64,000 nucleotides of DNA from Kryptolebias marmoratus (taxonomy: Eukaryota; Chordata; Actinopteri; Cyprinodontiformes; Rivulidae). Positions 47,076 to 59,419 of the stretch are shown piece by piece (position 1 is the first letter of the stretch; each line of letters opens with the position of its first letter). The DNA lies in the NCBI RefSeq assembly GCF_001649575.2, contig NC_051446.1, forward strand, positions 22,924,720 to 22,988,719. Direction: 5' to 3'. The position numbers and the translations under genes are program-made. The notes under the pieces are model-generated. The model had not been told where the DNA came from and made no database searches. It saw only the letters and a program-made list of their open reading frames with translations.

Positions 47076-48389
47076 ACAGGAACTTTTAGGTAAGAGTCTT
47101 AGAGAAAAAGTTATTGGTTTGATATTGAAAAAAGTGATTAATTAGCTTGTTTTTGTGTCGTACAGCTGTCCAACTTTCAGGCAAGTCCTTTAAATTCATA
47201 ACGACTGCAGTCATCAAGATCATCAGCTCCCCCTCCAGTGAATATTTTCACCGAAAATATTCGTTCCCCCTGGTCCCCAAGGCTGAAAACACCATTAAGG
47301 AACAGGAACACCATCCCACTCATGTCATCACGAAATCCACCCAGAATCAAATTAACATCTGGTGTTGTTTCACTTCAGTTTGATCGCGGCGTAAAAGTGT
47401 CATAAAATCCTGAAGCACCAGCTTTTAAGCATAACGGCTGTAAATATTTTGCCCGAGAAAATGCAAAATTAAGGCAGAGATGCTGCTGGGTTGTGATGCG
47501 TTTCCCCACTGACAGTTTCTTATGGTTTTGCCAAACGACATTAGTCCATCATCTCCAGCAGGCTCCAGCTCCAGATCTCCTCATTGATCCCCCACAAAAC
47601 GAATGGCGGTTCCTGACAGCAGGACACAATGCTTCATCCTGCCCAATACATTAACCCCTATCACAAAGCTCCCACTCATATGATGGAATACACTGATGTC
47701 CCATTGATAGACAGAAAGGCAGAGCAAAATATAAGTGATGGGAGACGCTGCCGAGCGGGAGGGGTGGAGACGGGGACGCAGAGACTGTATGTGAAAACTG
47801 ATACAGGGAGAGATGAATTAAGCTGCCATCAGAAGAAAAAAGGAGGGAAAAACATCAACCTCTGCGCCATTTTTCTTTGGTGATAAAATAAATGGCAGAA
47901 AAGTAATAACTAGAAATTTTCTGAAGAAATTTTAAAGCTTACCGAGGCGGCTACTGTCCAAAAAGTTAACATTTAACTTTGTAATAATCTAAGAAATGTC
48001 TCTGTTTTGATGTACGAACTGCGCAGATTTAATAAAAAAAAAGAGGCTTAAGGTGGCTCGTTATGAACGCCATGAACCACACACCTGTGTCTTTCAAACA
48101 AGCAGAAACGGACTGAAAAGTAAGCCTCAAACAGACAGATCTTAAAACTTCTGGCTCTGATGGTCACGTCTGTGAAAACTTTAAAAGGTTTTAAAATGCC
48201 GGTTCAGACAGGTAAAGTCCAACTTTCTGTGACCCGTTTAAACTTTAAACCCGAGTTAAAGATCTCCAAAGAATGCTGGGTTTTCTCCTGTTTCACCAAA
48301 ATCCTGTTGAACTCCTTTATTTTTTTGCTGTTTTTTTTTTTGCACGCTATTGTGTGTATTTTATATGTTTTATTGCAATTATTCAATAT
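47076..48389. other. Intergenic, nothing recognised
   Basis: No gene. The plus frames 47629-47883 and 48160-48453 carry no domain. Confidence 0.4.
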
Positions 48390-48700
48390 ACAGAGCTGTG
48401 CAAAAGTCTTAAGTCTTGCTTTTAAACTGCAAAATTATCTTCAAATCTTTTAAAGTGGTTTGGATTACTATTTTTGGAGTTTTTTCTTTGGACTTTGGCT
48501 GCTTCTTTCATTCATTCTCAGCCCTGAACTTTATCATGTTAGAGGAATAATGAGCGAAAAAGCAGCCAAAGGTTTTCAGAAACACTGGAGAATTATTGAC
48601 CAAAGCTGTGTGAAAAGACACTGAGAAAAACATTGACCTGATTAAATACCAGATACAAATCCTGAAAAAAACAGCTGTTAATCGTTAAAAACCGGGCTTG
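48390..48700. mobile_element. Tc1-type repeat remnant (GTGCAAAAGTCTTA end)
   Basis: CAGAGCTGTGCAAAAGTCTTAAG is the recognisable terminus of a fish Tc1/mariner-like family. The following 250 bases include the AGCAGCCAAAGG and GAAACACTGGAGAATTATTG blocks often seen inside such elements. The other end is lost. Confidence 0.5.
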
Positions 48701-50377
48701 TAATGGGGTTTTAAATTAGACAGAGGTTTCCTGGTTTACTGGAAAACAGTAGCACCATCCTGCACCACATATGCTGGCAGATTGGGAGGAAGTCAGGGAG
48801 TCTTCATTAAACTCAAACCGCAACGTGAGGAGGTGGGAGTCATCGCTCTCCCTCGTCTCAGTGGGCTGCGATGGCTTTGTCAGCCATTCTTTGTAATTAG
48901 CACAGACCTCCTCCCTCCTCGACGTATAATTACCAGCAATAGGAAGAATGCCCCTGTCTTATCATGCTGAAATGTTTCAGGGCCTGGGCTGATACTGGGT
49001 GGGCTGCTGACTGAAGTGCTTAAACACGGTTCTTTTTGGCAGAACAACTCATTTTTAAACGTCATGAAATCAGTTTGTTTACAGGATACGTTTAATTTAA
49101 AACATCTCTATTGTAGATATTACATAGTTAATGGTTCTTAAACAGTGGTACAAGCAAATTTTGGTATAAACTGTTAAAACATTGGTTTAAGCAAATTATG
49201 ATCTTGGCTCTAAATGAAAACTGCATTGGAGAGAATATTATGGGAAAACCTTTGGAGTCTGGAGTGGACAATAATTAACCGAATGTGTCTTAACTACATC
49301 TCAGTTCGATGATGGGTTTCAATCACTCTGTGTGGCCTTTAACAGAAAATTTCTTTTGCAAACTTTTCAAACATGTTCAAAATTTCTGCGACAGGAGAGC
49401 GAGGCGCTGTGACTCAAATGGATCGAGAACACTCGCAAACATTTATGATGTTTGCGTTTTGTCGCCAACGATCAGAGCCCGGTGAGATGCTGCTTCCAGT
49501 CAGCTGGGTTTGTTGAAGACTTAAGGTCAGGATGAAGAACCCAGTTTGGTTTTTAGGTCGGAGTTAGGCGCTGAAGTAGGTTAGTCAGTTTGTCTGTTTT
49601 TCTCAGATAATTTGTTTCAGACTTTTCAGCACAAACTTCTGCTAATTTGTTGGAAGCACGTCTTCAAATGTTTGACAAAGAGCTGTTTTGCTCGAAACAT
49701 CATGTGATGAAATGAAAAAAGAATAATAGTAATTAATAATTTAGTTGCCAACCTAACATTCGTCAAAGCTCTTAATTGATGCATATTCACCCCTGCTGGT
49801 AGAAACATAGATTTAAGTGGCTCTGACTCAGATAAAATACTGACTATTTATGTAATCAATCTATATTTCTTCTGATAGTGTGAATTTCTGAGTTTGACCC
49901 TGACAGAAAGCTTCTGTTCTGCGTGTCTGAGTTATTGTTAGAAGGTCGCGCTCAGGTCCCAGAGAGCCGGAGCAAGGCGAGGTCAGCTTGTGTCAAGAGT
50001 CTGCGGTCTGCTTCGTTAGTCCGCTACACATCTGAAGTCAAATAGCTTCCAGCTGTACCGAGCAACCTGTGACCTGCAACCTCAGGTCGCAGAGCAGCGA
50101 GGCGCAGGAGGGTTTCAGAAGGACCGTCGTGTCTCAGGAGCCGAGACACGAACAGGATGCCTATAATAACACAAGTCACACAGATTCCTGTCAAAATAAT
50201 CTCCAGGGCTGCATCTGTTTATTTGCAGTTGATGGCTGGGAACAAATGGCTCGCAACCATTCAGCGCTGACAAGTGAAGACATGGATGGAGGCGTCGTGC
50301 GTTCTCAGCATGCGTCTCCGGGTTTTGATGTGGCGAGGATGAGCCGTGAAGGGGGACGCCTGATAGAAATTAAAGGC
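48701..50377. other. Intergenic, nothing recognised
   Basis: No transposon or gene identified. Confidence 0.4.
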
Positions 50378-50925
50378 CTAGCATTTCCTAAAGGAATGCA
50401 TGTCGCCCGCCACCTTTCAGGCCACAGTTGAAGCCTAAGTGAAATGAGACTTATTTATGTAGCACTTTTCAGCAACAAGGCGATCCAAAGCGCTTTACAG
50501 CAGAAACAACAACAAAATCAAACACAGAAAAAACACATCAACCGTGTATAATCTAAACGAAATATAGGATAATATAAATAAAATAATAATAAATAAAATC
50601 ATGATAAAGCTAAAGCTCAATTAACTGTGTTAGCTCTCCAAATAAGTGTTGAGAATGACTCTCAGCTACTACCACACCAAATTCTACCACAATATCTGTA
50701 AAACTGACTGACTTATTGCCATTTTTGTGTTTTCTGAGGTCAGTTGGCTGTGGCAGCCATCTTGAATTGGATTGGTATTCAGTTGTAGATGCACATCTAA
50801 TAATTATTTCCTGTAAGTTTCATTAAAATTCATCCAGTGGTTCCAGAGACGTTTTGGTAGACACGCACATACATACAGGCAAAAACATTATCGCCCTTTC
50901 ACCTTTGTTGGTGGGTGATAAGACC
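50378..50925 (-). repeat. Family A repeat, near full length, interrupted by a retroposon tail
   Basis: Starts with the distal end CCTAGCATTTCCTAAAGG and CGCCCGCCACCTTTCAGG. It resumes at 50640 with GAATGACTCTCAGCTACTACC, then GGCAGCCATCTTGAATTGG and TCATCCAGTGGTTCCAGAG, and reaches the hairpin TTATCGCCC...GGGTGATAA at 50888-50921. Confidence 0.82.
50446..50600 (-). mobile_element. Fish retroposon 3' tail inserted in a family A copy
   Basis: TTATGTAGCACTTTTCAGCAAC, GATCCAAAGCGCTTTACAGC and A-rich sequence are the reverse complement of the GCACTTT...TGCTATATAAATAAA tail type seen at 42005. The ends of the insertion are approximate. Confidence 0.6.
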
Positions 50926-51149
50926 GGAGAGTTTGGTGCCACAGGGTGAAGACCGGGCCAATATTCCCAATATAACATCCTTGTTAGCACAAGGGGGGAG
51001 TGTTTTATGTACTCTGGTCGATCTTCACACTCCGGCTGTCCTTCCCTGCTGCCAATGAGGCATTCGCTCCTGCTTCGCCCGTTCAATCTTGTCTCTCCTC
51101 TAACTAGACCGTGATTGGATGATATTTTTAACCTGTTTGTCCAAAGGTC
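50926..51149. other. Intergenic, nothing recognised
   Basis: No supported feature. Confidence 0.4.
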
Positions 51150-51645
51150 CTTGGCACATTGAGGAAATAAAAAAAGAGAGAGATGTCTTGGAAGAAAGAT
51201 GAGCCGTCATCGAAACACATTTGTGTCAGGCAGCGCACGATGTGTTGCAGTAATCTATGGGAGCACTTATGTCTGAGACATGAAGGGGCATTCATCACAT
51301 TCCTCCTCAGTCTGTGGCGGCAGAAGAATTTCAATGTGACACCAGGGCAATACATCACGCTGGACATCTCTTCATGGCACAGCGAGGCACTTTCAACACA
51401 TCCGCCTCTCGTTTTCAGACTCCACGGCGTTGGCATCAAAAAGCAACAACACTGTCCCCTCCGATGTTCCAGGATGTCAGCAAAGTTTTGGCTCAAAAAG
51501 AAACGGGGGTTTGAGGTGGAAAAACAAGCTAGAAAACTTTCAAATGAAGGTGTTCTTTATGCTCAGCTGATTAACCCCAGGAACAGGTCAGTCTGCACAC
51601 GACTGCAGAAATGCCTTCGTCTAGACAACACAGAACAGTAAAGCA
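51150..51645. promoter_or_regulatory. Candidate conserved noncoding element with long frames on both strands
   Basis: Repeat-free block open for 152 codons on plus (51183-51641) and 122 on minus (51128-51496). Neither translation shows a recognised domain, signal or splice context. The balanced composition looks like conserved noncoding DNA. An unknown small exon is possible but not supported. Confidence 0.3.
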
Positions 51646-52494
51646 GCGGTAGGCCAGGTAAACATTAACCCTAAAGCACCAAAACACAACCTCTATTTAG
51701 CGTTAACCAAAGACAAGAAAACTACTTTACTCTATAAATGTCACAATATCATTTTCCATCATGCTGGGAGGTTTTATTCCAGCTCAGAGATGCTTTGGTG
51801 CTAATAATGCAAACTGTTTCAGCATTCACGTTATTGTTTTTTTTTAATTTTCTGTAGGTTTTTTGTAATTTAACTACTTTTGCATGATTTGTTCTAGTTC
51901 AGCCATTCATACATCAGGAGATGGGTGCCATGACTTTTGGTTTTTATAACTTTTATTCATTTCAAAATATTAAAGTTCACCTACAGACTTGCATTGAGAT
52001 TGCTTCACTTTCCTTCTGCTGTTTGGTTTTTAGTCTGTTACTTTATTTAAATGATCAGGCATCTGTAAATATACCGATCAGAAATTATTTACCGTCTCTC
52101 CCACCTTTAAACGGAGAAAAAAAGAGCATGTTTACGCGAATAAGAGCTTTTTTACAAAGCCGTTGGTTTAAAGAGTGTTTTGCTTGTGCGGTTAAAAGCC
52201 TCCAGGCTGATTTTTTTTTTACTGCTGTTTGAGATAAAATGATGTCCTATTAATCTCCTCTATCTCTAACTTCGAGGGCATGAAAAACACTGAGCTGGAT
52301 GGAGGCTGTAAATGAGCAATTACCCCACAGCCGTGTTCAGACAAGACCCGCGTATGAGTGGCATTAAATTTACGAAGCCATTTCCGGATTAAACTGTCAA
52401 CAGTTAAAAAGATGATCATATGGATGGCAAAACAGCAACTAAGCAGTGAGGGAGACATTTTATTTCATCTATGAAGAGATCCAGCTCTGTGTTA
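51646..52494. other. Intergenic, nothing recognised
   Basis: No supported feature. Confidence 0.4.
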
Positions 52495-53320
52495 TCGCCT
52501 TCCAACAAAAGGCAAGGTACACATTTTAAAAAATGTCCATAAATCAGACAGTTTTGCAAATATTGCCCTAAGATTTGGCATGGAAGTAGCCAGGGCCGTA
52601 GCTCCCACTGAGGACACGGAGGTCCGGACCTCAGTGTTTCTTTGCTGTGTAGATTATAAAAACATGAATCCAAACAAGGCTTTTGAACGGCGTGGTTCTC
52701 TGCGTAGCTCCACCAGTTTCCTGTAGGAAGCGCTGCAACTGTGTGCAGTAAAGACCAGAAGAAGAAGAGCGCAGCTTACGATGAAACACAACCGAGGTAA
52801 CTCGCTGAAAATATTCTCCTTCAATTCCACGAAGCTGAAGTTGGTTTCTGATTCAGGCGATTGCAGCTAATTTTTCCCTCCCTTCAGCATCTTTAATCTC
52901 CTCTAGTTAAAAAACTACAACACCTTACTGGTATTTGATAAAAAGGTGAAATCTCTGCTAAAATCTTGTNGTTTTGAATCAACATTCATAGAAACTAATT
53001 CATGTCATTTCAGTGAGTCATCATGGTTGTGCCCTGAGTCCTCTGTTGCTTCAGATGAGGCTGATCCCCATGGATTTACAAACATATACACATTCAAGCC
53101 ACTTGTTTTAAATAAATGCTTCTATTTTAATGAAGTTCTGGTCTTCATTGTAACTGATGTGCGGGGGGATAATGAGTATTTTTTAAAGTCTGGCTACGGC
53201 CCTGGTAGCAGCTAAGAGTCAACCTCAAAACTTACTCTGAGCATGATATCTGATATGATATTGTATGTTAGTCTTAAGATTTTACCACAGAAGACAATCT
53301 AAGTCTAAAACTCTGGCCTG
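52495..53320 (+). repeat. Family A repeat interrupted by a hAT-like MITE
   Basis: The left part 52495-52590 has GTTATCGCCTTCC near the hairpin end, TTTTGCAAATATTGCCC and ATGGAAGTAGC. The right part from 53205 has GTAGCAGCTAAGAGTCA, ACTTACTCTGAGC and CTAAGTCTAAAACTCTGGCC. The two join inside the GTAGTAGC core. Confidence 0.75.
52591..53204. mobile_element. hAT-like MITE, 614 bp, CAGGGCCGTAGC termini
   Basis: Begins CAGGGCCGTAGC and ends GCTACGGCCCTG, an exact 12-bp inverted pair. The 8 bases on each side are GAAGTAGC and GTAGCAGC. Each differs by one base from GTAGTAGC, the intact family A target, so an 8-bp duplication is well supported. No transposase is seen. A single N lies at 52970. Confidence 0.88.
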
Positions 53321-55339
53321 AGTTTGGGGTCATATGTAATTTTAATTTTTCCATCTGTTCAGTCTGCAGCAAAGGTAACACAAACCTGTCTGGGATGCAG
53401 ATGTTCCTTCGTTGGATTTGTTTGTTGTAGCTGTGAGACCGATGAGATTGATGCACAAATTACCTTCATCTGACATGTGACAAATCTGTCGGGATCAGGT
53501 CGAGGTGGACGGAGGAATACAAATCCAAAATGTGACTCATTACACGTCTGTGACACAGATGAGGTGTAATGAAACCCTGACCTTCCTGTGGATTGGTTTA
53601 TTACGTCCCTGTCCGTCTCCTGCTCATTAACGGAGTATTATTTCATTCTTTTTCACATCACACGCCAGATCTCAGAACAATTTACGGTAAATTTAACTCG
53701 TGCTGTAAATTGACGATGGGTAGACAGGAAAGGCTGCTTCCTGTCCAGACAGAGGAGATGTGCCGGAGTGGAACGTGCCCCCGAGGTGAATCCCTGCCTC
53801 ACCGCACGGCTCCCATTATCTCCCATGGGGTACAAAGCAGCCCTGCTATGACGAGTATTTCCTGCTTCCTTTCCTGCAGCACAGCCAGGTACATGGACGA
53901 GTCGATTATGTGACTTCCCACTTTAATTTAGCTGGGGAACAAATGATGGAGACGAACATCTTGCTGGGTTGTAGCCTCCAGATTGAACAGGCAGGGACCG
54001 TCGTTAAAGAACAAAGTGGATCAGGAAATCGCAAAGGGTGCTGGGAGGTTTATTTTCCTTTTTCTATCTAATGTGCTGGTTCCCAGAAAGAGCTGTGAGT
54101 CCCGTTACTAATGAAAATGTTTTAAGATGTTGATGTAAGGTCCAAAATGCTAACAGAGAGCACAGAGTGAACATAAAGCAGGAGCAAACTGTGAACAAAC
54201 ACTAACATGGAGCAAAAATATAAGACAGGGAGGGGTGATTGGTGAGTGAGGGCAGGTGAGGCTCTCAGATGAGCAAGCATGGCCAAAAAGAGGTAAACTT
54301 CAAGAAATATACAAATGTAATCATCACTGAACCAATAACAAGTCACAGACATCACCACAACTGATTAAAATAAACAAAAAACAACAACAAAATGGAAACA
54401 AAGTCTTTAAAAAGAGGGATTTACAGAAACATCAACCTTCAGACTGGACTCAGGTTTGTGTACGACATAGTATAGTTTTCAAATACGTCAAATTAGTTCT
54501 TTATTGTTGTTTAAAAACAGACATTTAACAGTTTGCTTTCAACTTTCTGGTGGAATTAAATGTGTTTAATATAATCAGCATGTGCATTTGCTTTATTTTA
54601 ATGTTTTATTAAAAATGTTAAAAGTTCAATAACCTCTTTTTTTGTTTGTTTTTTTGCTGACTGAGATGAGTGAAAAGCAGCTTTTAAAATCAGATGAAAT
54701 GACATAAAAATGTTTGAGTATTTTTGCCAATTAACTTGCCAACTGCTGTGCAGCTTTAGACCTGATTTTAATAGAAAGAATCTGAGGTAACGGTGAGTTA
54801 AATCAGACCTTGAGGCAAACATTTATCTTTTCAGTAACAAGCAGAGGTGGAAGTTGTGTCGTGTTGTTTAGTTTGCAAAGTTTAATATCCAATAAGCTCA
54901 TCACTAACTTTAAACATGTAGGTTTTACTGCAGCGAAGACGGAATCGTGTGCGATTTTATTTTCCTGGCAGCGTGTTCGGCCACTGAAGCCAGAAAACGA
55001 AAGAAAGTTCTGTGTTGGTATTTCAATTATCCAAAACAACATAAATCTGAAAAGTTTTCTCTTTGTTCCCAGGGGGCTTCAGGGGATATTCAAAATAAAA
55101 AGAATGTGTTGTTTTGTCAAAAAAAAAATCCACAAAAGCCACTTTGTTTAAATACTTTGCAGAAAAGCCTGAGTCTCCGAAATGCGCAGTATGAGCCTGA
55201 ACAAAACATTTCTCTTTTCGTACATCTGACACTCCCGTCTGCTGCTTGGCTCAGCTTAGCTTGATGCATCTGTTTGTGTATAAAATAAAAAAATAAAAAA
55301 AAGGCACCTGCATATCTCTCTCCCAGCTGAATTGCTCAG
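53321..55339. other. Intergenic, nothing firmly recognised
   Basis: 54130-54390 is A-rich with GGGCAGGTGAGG and may be a decayed minus-strand LTR. No gene. Confidence 0.4.
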
Positions 55340-56010
55340 AAGTGCTGCCAAGTAGAACCGGACAGATGTGGGGACTGGATCTGCAGGAGACAACTCCATC
55401 ACTCTCCCCTCTCATCCCTTTGTATAAATCTCTTGTCTATCATTTCAGTTGTTTTTGGAATCCCATTAGTTTTTGTCTCCTGCAGAGGACATTCGAGGAA
55501 GGGCATTCGGAAAGAGGGAAGTAAAGAAGTGTCGAAGAGGGAGGGGGGATGTTCTGCATGGTCAGGAGCAACATGTGTGGTCCATTATGCCCTGACGCGT
55601 TCTCGTCCTATGTGGTGGCATTTTGCCATCCGCGCTTTAGGGTAATGATGTGTCTTCACCCTGAAAATGTGCTCTCATTCAGCAGGAAACTGAGTCACGA
55701 AAGAATTCAGGGAGGACGGACTATCACAGCCCATTTCCTTTAAACCACTCAAGCTTCTGACCAGACTCTGGATCGCCATTAAATGTGGCTTGTTTTTCTC
55801 CTCTCACACACAGTCCAGGGAATCAAAGTGGTGTCCACAGATGTGTTTACGGCTACAAGTTACAGAAGTAACCCCCTCCCAAAGAAAAAGCTAATCCCTT
55901 TGTCTCCTCTGCTGTCTTTTCTCAGCATGTCTGAATCTCTGCAGTTTCTCATTTCCCACAAACCAACTCTGTATCACTTGTAATTAGGCTCAAATATTCG
56001 CTGGCAAGTT
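55340..56010. promoter_or_regulatory. Candidate conserved noncoding element
   Basis: Repeat-free, mixed-composition tract with no domain-bearing frame. Regulatory status inferred from composition only. Confidence 0.22.
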
Positions 56011-57519
56011 CTATTAAAAAAAAAGAAAAACGAGGATTTCAAAACAAACTTTTCCTCTTTTATGTGTCAGTCTTTTCTGCCTCGTTTGTTTCCGCCTGGA
56101 GTTGATTTCTCAACAGACGTGGTGACACAATAAAGCATTGTTCTGGTCACTTCTTCAGCTGCGACCGCAGTTCGTGTTGGTTGTGATAACGGTCCGCCGA
56201 TCCAGTTAACAGATCACATACGGGAACACACATACTGTCTCACAAATAATATTGTTGTATAGTATAAATGCATGCATTCCTGCATATTTATTCATTTACC
56301 AGATCAGTTCACAACTGGATACAAGGAAGCAACTGCCTTCCAACATTCGTTACGTCCTCTTTTGTTGGCAGTTTGTTCTACGATTCTGATTATATCATTA
56401 TTTGAAACACAGAAATGAGCAGTTCATAGCTGTACATCATCTGTGGATTATCCTTACCCTATCCTTATATTTGCATCATTTTGCTGTGCAATGAGGCAAT
56501 AAAACGATGCTTTCACTGTCTCGTTTTGTGCATATTTTACTAAATGCAAGTTTTACCACATCTGTTGTTCTTCATAAGATCTTTAACTGTTGTTTTAAGC
56601 ATCTGGCCTTGTCACTACAGTGCCTATTTGCTCATTTTGTGGAATCTAGAATGTATTTAAGGCCAAACTGTGATATTTTCATCAAACTTTCGGCACCTAG
56701 CCAAACCAAGTCTGTGAGAAGAACGCAAAACAAAAACCAAAGGTTTAGAAAAAGTCAAATGAAAACAAGGCAGGGTAAAGAATGGTGGCTCTGTCCTCCC
56801 GTTAAAAGCATTGCTCATGCTTACATCATCCTCCAACATTTTTTCGGCTAATGAGGAATTATTGGCTTGTTCAGCACATTCTAAAAACGTTTGCGCTGTC
56901 AATTTGATTAATCTGCTAAAAAGCAGAGCAGATCCGTTTGACCTGGATGATTGGAGATAAATGTGCGCTGAAAGCAGCTGTGGGACGATGTGACAACAAA
57001 ATCAGATGCAATCAAAGTGACTGCAGAACTTCACAATCAAAGTTTGATGTTTTTAGCTTCTTATTAGAAGTCAAATAAACTGCCTCATGTAGTGAGATTT
57101 CCTGTTTGGTAAATTATTTAATCTGACTTTATGTAATTAGCTATAAATAAGACTTATTTACTTTTATTGTGGTATGCATTGAGATGGCTTTTGTTGTGAT
57201 TTGGTGTTACATAAATGAACAGAAAAGTTCTCTCAATCTCCTTTGTTACATTCAGATTAAAGGAAACTCTCATAACTCTGCAGAGTTTTTAATCTCTTAT
57301 TTAGGATGCATGCCGTTGTATTGTGGAACACCCTGAGGCACAAAGAAGAGCATGCAAACTCACACAGATACAGTTCCCAGATGTGAAATTTAAAAGAAAA
57401 ATGAAAACATAACAACTGGGCTACTATTCTGAAGCTGAAGCTTTCTAAATTTAAAACTGTTAAAATCTGACATTTTACCTGCTTTTAACATTGTTGGATA
57501 ATCACAGATTAGGATTAGA
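56011..57519. other. Intergenic, nothing recognised
   Basis: The plus frame 56507-56851 (114 codons) and the overlapping minus frame show no family. Confidence 0.4.
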
Positions 57520-57856
57520 GGCTGAACATTCCTTGAAGAAATGCATATCACCCCCTGCCTTTGTGTTAAAGTTTTAAACTAAGATGATCAAGGGAATCCA
57601 ATGAACTCAATCCTTAAAATGACTCAAAATATTTTTATTTTCTGGGACAGTAAAAACCAACTTTAACACACACATTTCATTCAGGAAGTCAAACAGTCCT
57701 TTTAAAGAGAAAGTCCATCATTAGGCGTGCTTTACCTGAAGTAAGACTCCGCCTCCAAGGTCATCCTGGAAAACGCAATCTGTTCTATTGTGTTCAGTGA
57801 CTACCACATCAAATTTGAGCTCAGTGTCTGCAAAATGGACTGAGTTATAATTACTG
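57520..57856 (-). repeat. Family A repeat, left member of a head-to-head pair
   Basis: Distal end CATTCCTTGAAGAAATGC and CACCCCCTGCCTTTG, then GACTACCACATCAAATTTGAG and ACTGAGTTATAATTAC on the minus strand. It stops exactly where the next copy's hairpin begins. Confidence 0.75.
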
Positions 57857-58235
57857 TTATCACCCGCCACCAAAGGCAAAAGCAGGGTGATAATGTTCTT
57901 ACCTGTGTCTGTTTGTTTGTCTGTACTGATTCCCTGAACATATTTAAAGTAATTAACTTCTGGAGGCAACCCAATTCAAGATGGCTGCTACAGCTAATCA
58001 GCAAAGTGGTTATAACTACAGATATGGAGTTAAAATTTGGTGTGGTAGTAGCTGACAGTCATTCACAACACACACTCCAATGTCCCATCAGACTGAGCAT
58101 AACGTTATTCTTAAAGTTGGATTAAAACAGCTCTAAGGCAGCCATTTCTCAGCATAAACTAATCTTAGTCTAAAGCTGTGGCAGGAAAGACAAAACGACA
58201 TGTAGTCCTTCAAGGAATTAAACTTTTTTAATTTA
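57857..58235 (+). repeat. Family A repeat, near full length, right member of a head-to-head pair
   Basis: Hairpin end TTATCACCC (57857-57865) pairs with GGGTGATAA (57885-57893). It continues with GTTTGTTTGTCTGTACTG, CCCAATTCAAGATGGCTGC and GTGTGGTAGTAGCTGACAG, then the distal CCTTCAAGGAATTAAAC end. The frame 57913-58125 is open and includes TTDMELKFGVVVADSH. Confidence 0.85.
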
Positions 58236-59419
58236 ATTTTGAATTTGCAAACATTATTGGTATACACATATTTTAAACAGCATCAGGAAACAGAGACAAC
58301 ACGATATATTCACCCTGTGAGTGATGGCGGTTTACATAATAATCTCATTTTTGGGGATTTCAGTGGCAGTGAGAACATGTTCGATGACCTTTAACCTTTC
58401 GAGAGCTCCGAGTTAAGATGTTTTGGCTCCTTTTCTGTGGAAGGGGCAGAACTGATAGCCTGTTTGATCATGTGAACCAGATGTTTCTTTCACAGTCTAT
58501 TTGTGAGGGAGCAGGTTTTCGCTCGCTCGCTGGTAAAAAAAAAAAAAAATGCACTTTTGACGCTAACAGCATTGGGATAATAGTTGAGGGTTTTTTTTGT
58601 CTCCATCTTGTGAATTTGACAATTACATTCTTCACATTATTCTGCTCTATTAAAAGGCGCGATCATTTCTCATAAGTTCAGTAACTGCTTGGAAAAGTGT
58701 CCAATCTTTTGACCTGTAAATGGGTTCTCTGGGCCAATAACTCGTGTGTAACATTCCTGGTTACTTCTTTGGCCTGTCAGTTGGTGCATATTAAATATTG
58801 GCCATGAAAGGTGTGTGTGTGTGTGTGTGTGTGTGTGACTACAAAGACATTATTCACTGTGAGAGACAGAAAGAAGGGAATGAAATCCAGATTGGACTGA
58901 ACCAACCAGGGTTTGTGAGGCAGGGCAGGAGATGAAAGACAATTTGACTGGTTCAAATGTCCAGAGAGAAGGGCTTTTTGGACACTTTTGAAATAATATG
59001 TGAGGCAGTAAAAGTCGCAGCTACGGCGTATGGTTCTGGTCATGGTCATTTTAACCGCCTTTCCTCTGGTTTCCCGCTTCTCTACTGGACCATGAAAAGA
59101 AAAACACATCTACTTGGACAAAAATGTTGGACTAATCAGTGTCAAACTGGCACTCATTGACTTGCTTTAATTTAGCTGAATGTATTTTTTTTAACCCATC
59201 CATCAAGTGCATTTCGTTTTTAGTTTTTTCCATAAAAATGTCAGCATCGAGCTGCGCAGCTATTCACCCCTCTGGTTATCTCTTTGGTTTCGTTGGATTT
59301 TCAGTTTAATTAGAAGTAATACCTCTAATAAAATGCTCTAAATAAATGAGATTAAATGGGGAGGAAAAACAGCATTAAAACTTCTATAAAGTGGTGCATG
59401 CATATGTATTCACGCCACC
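58236..59419. other. Intergenic, nothing recognised
   Basis: Contains the GT microsatellite at 58811-58838 and an A run near 58536-58549. No gene. Confidence 0.4.
58811..58838. repeat. (GT)n microsatellite, 28 bp
   Basis: Perfect GT run. Confidence 0.95.
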
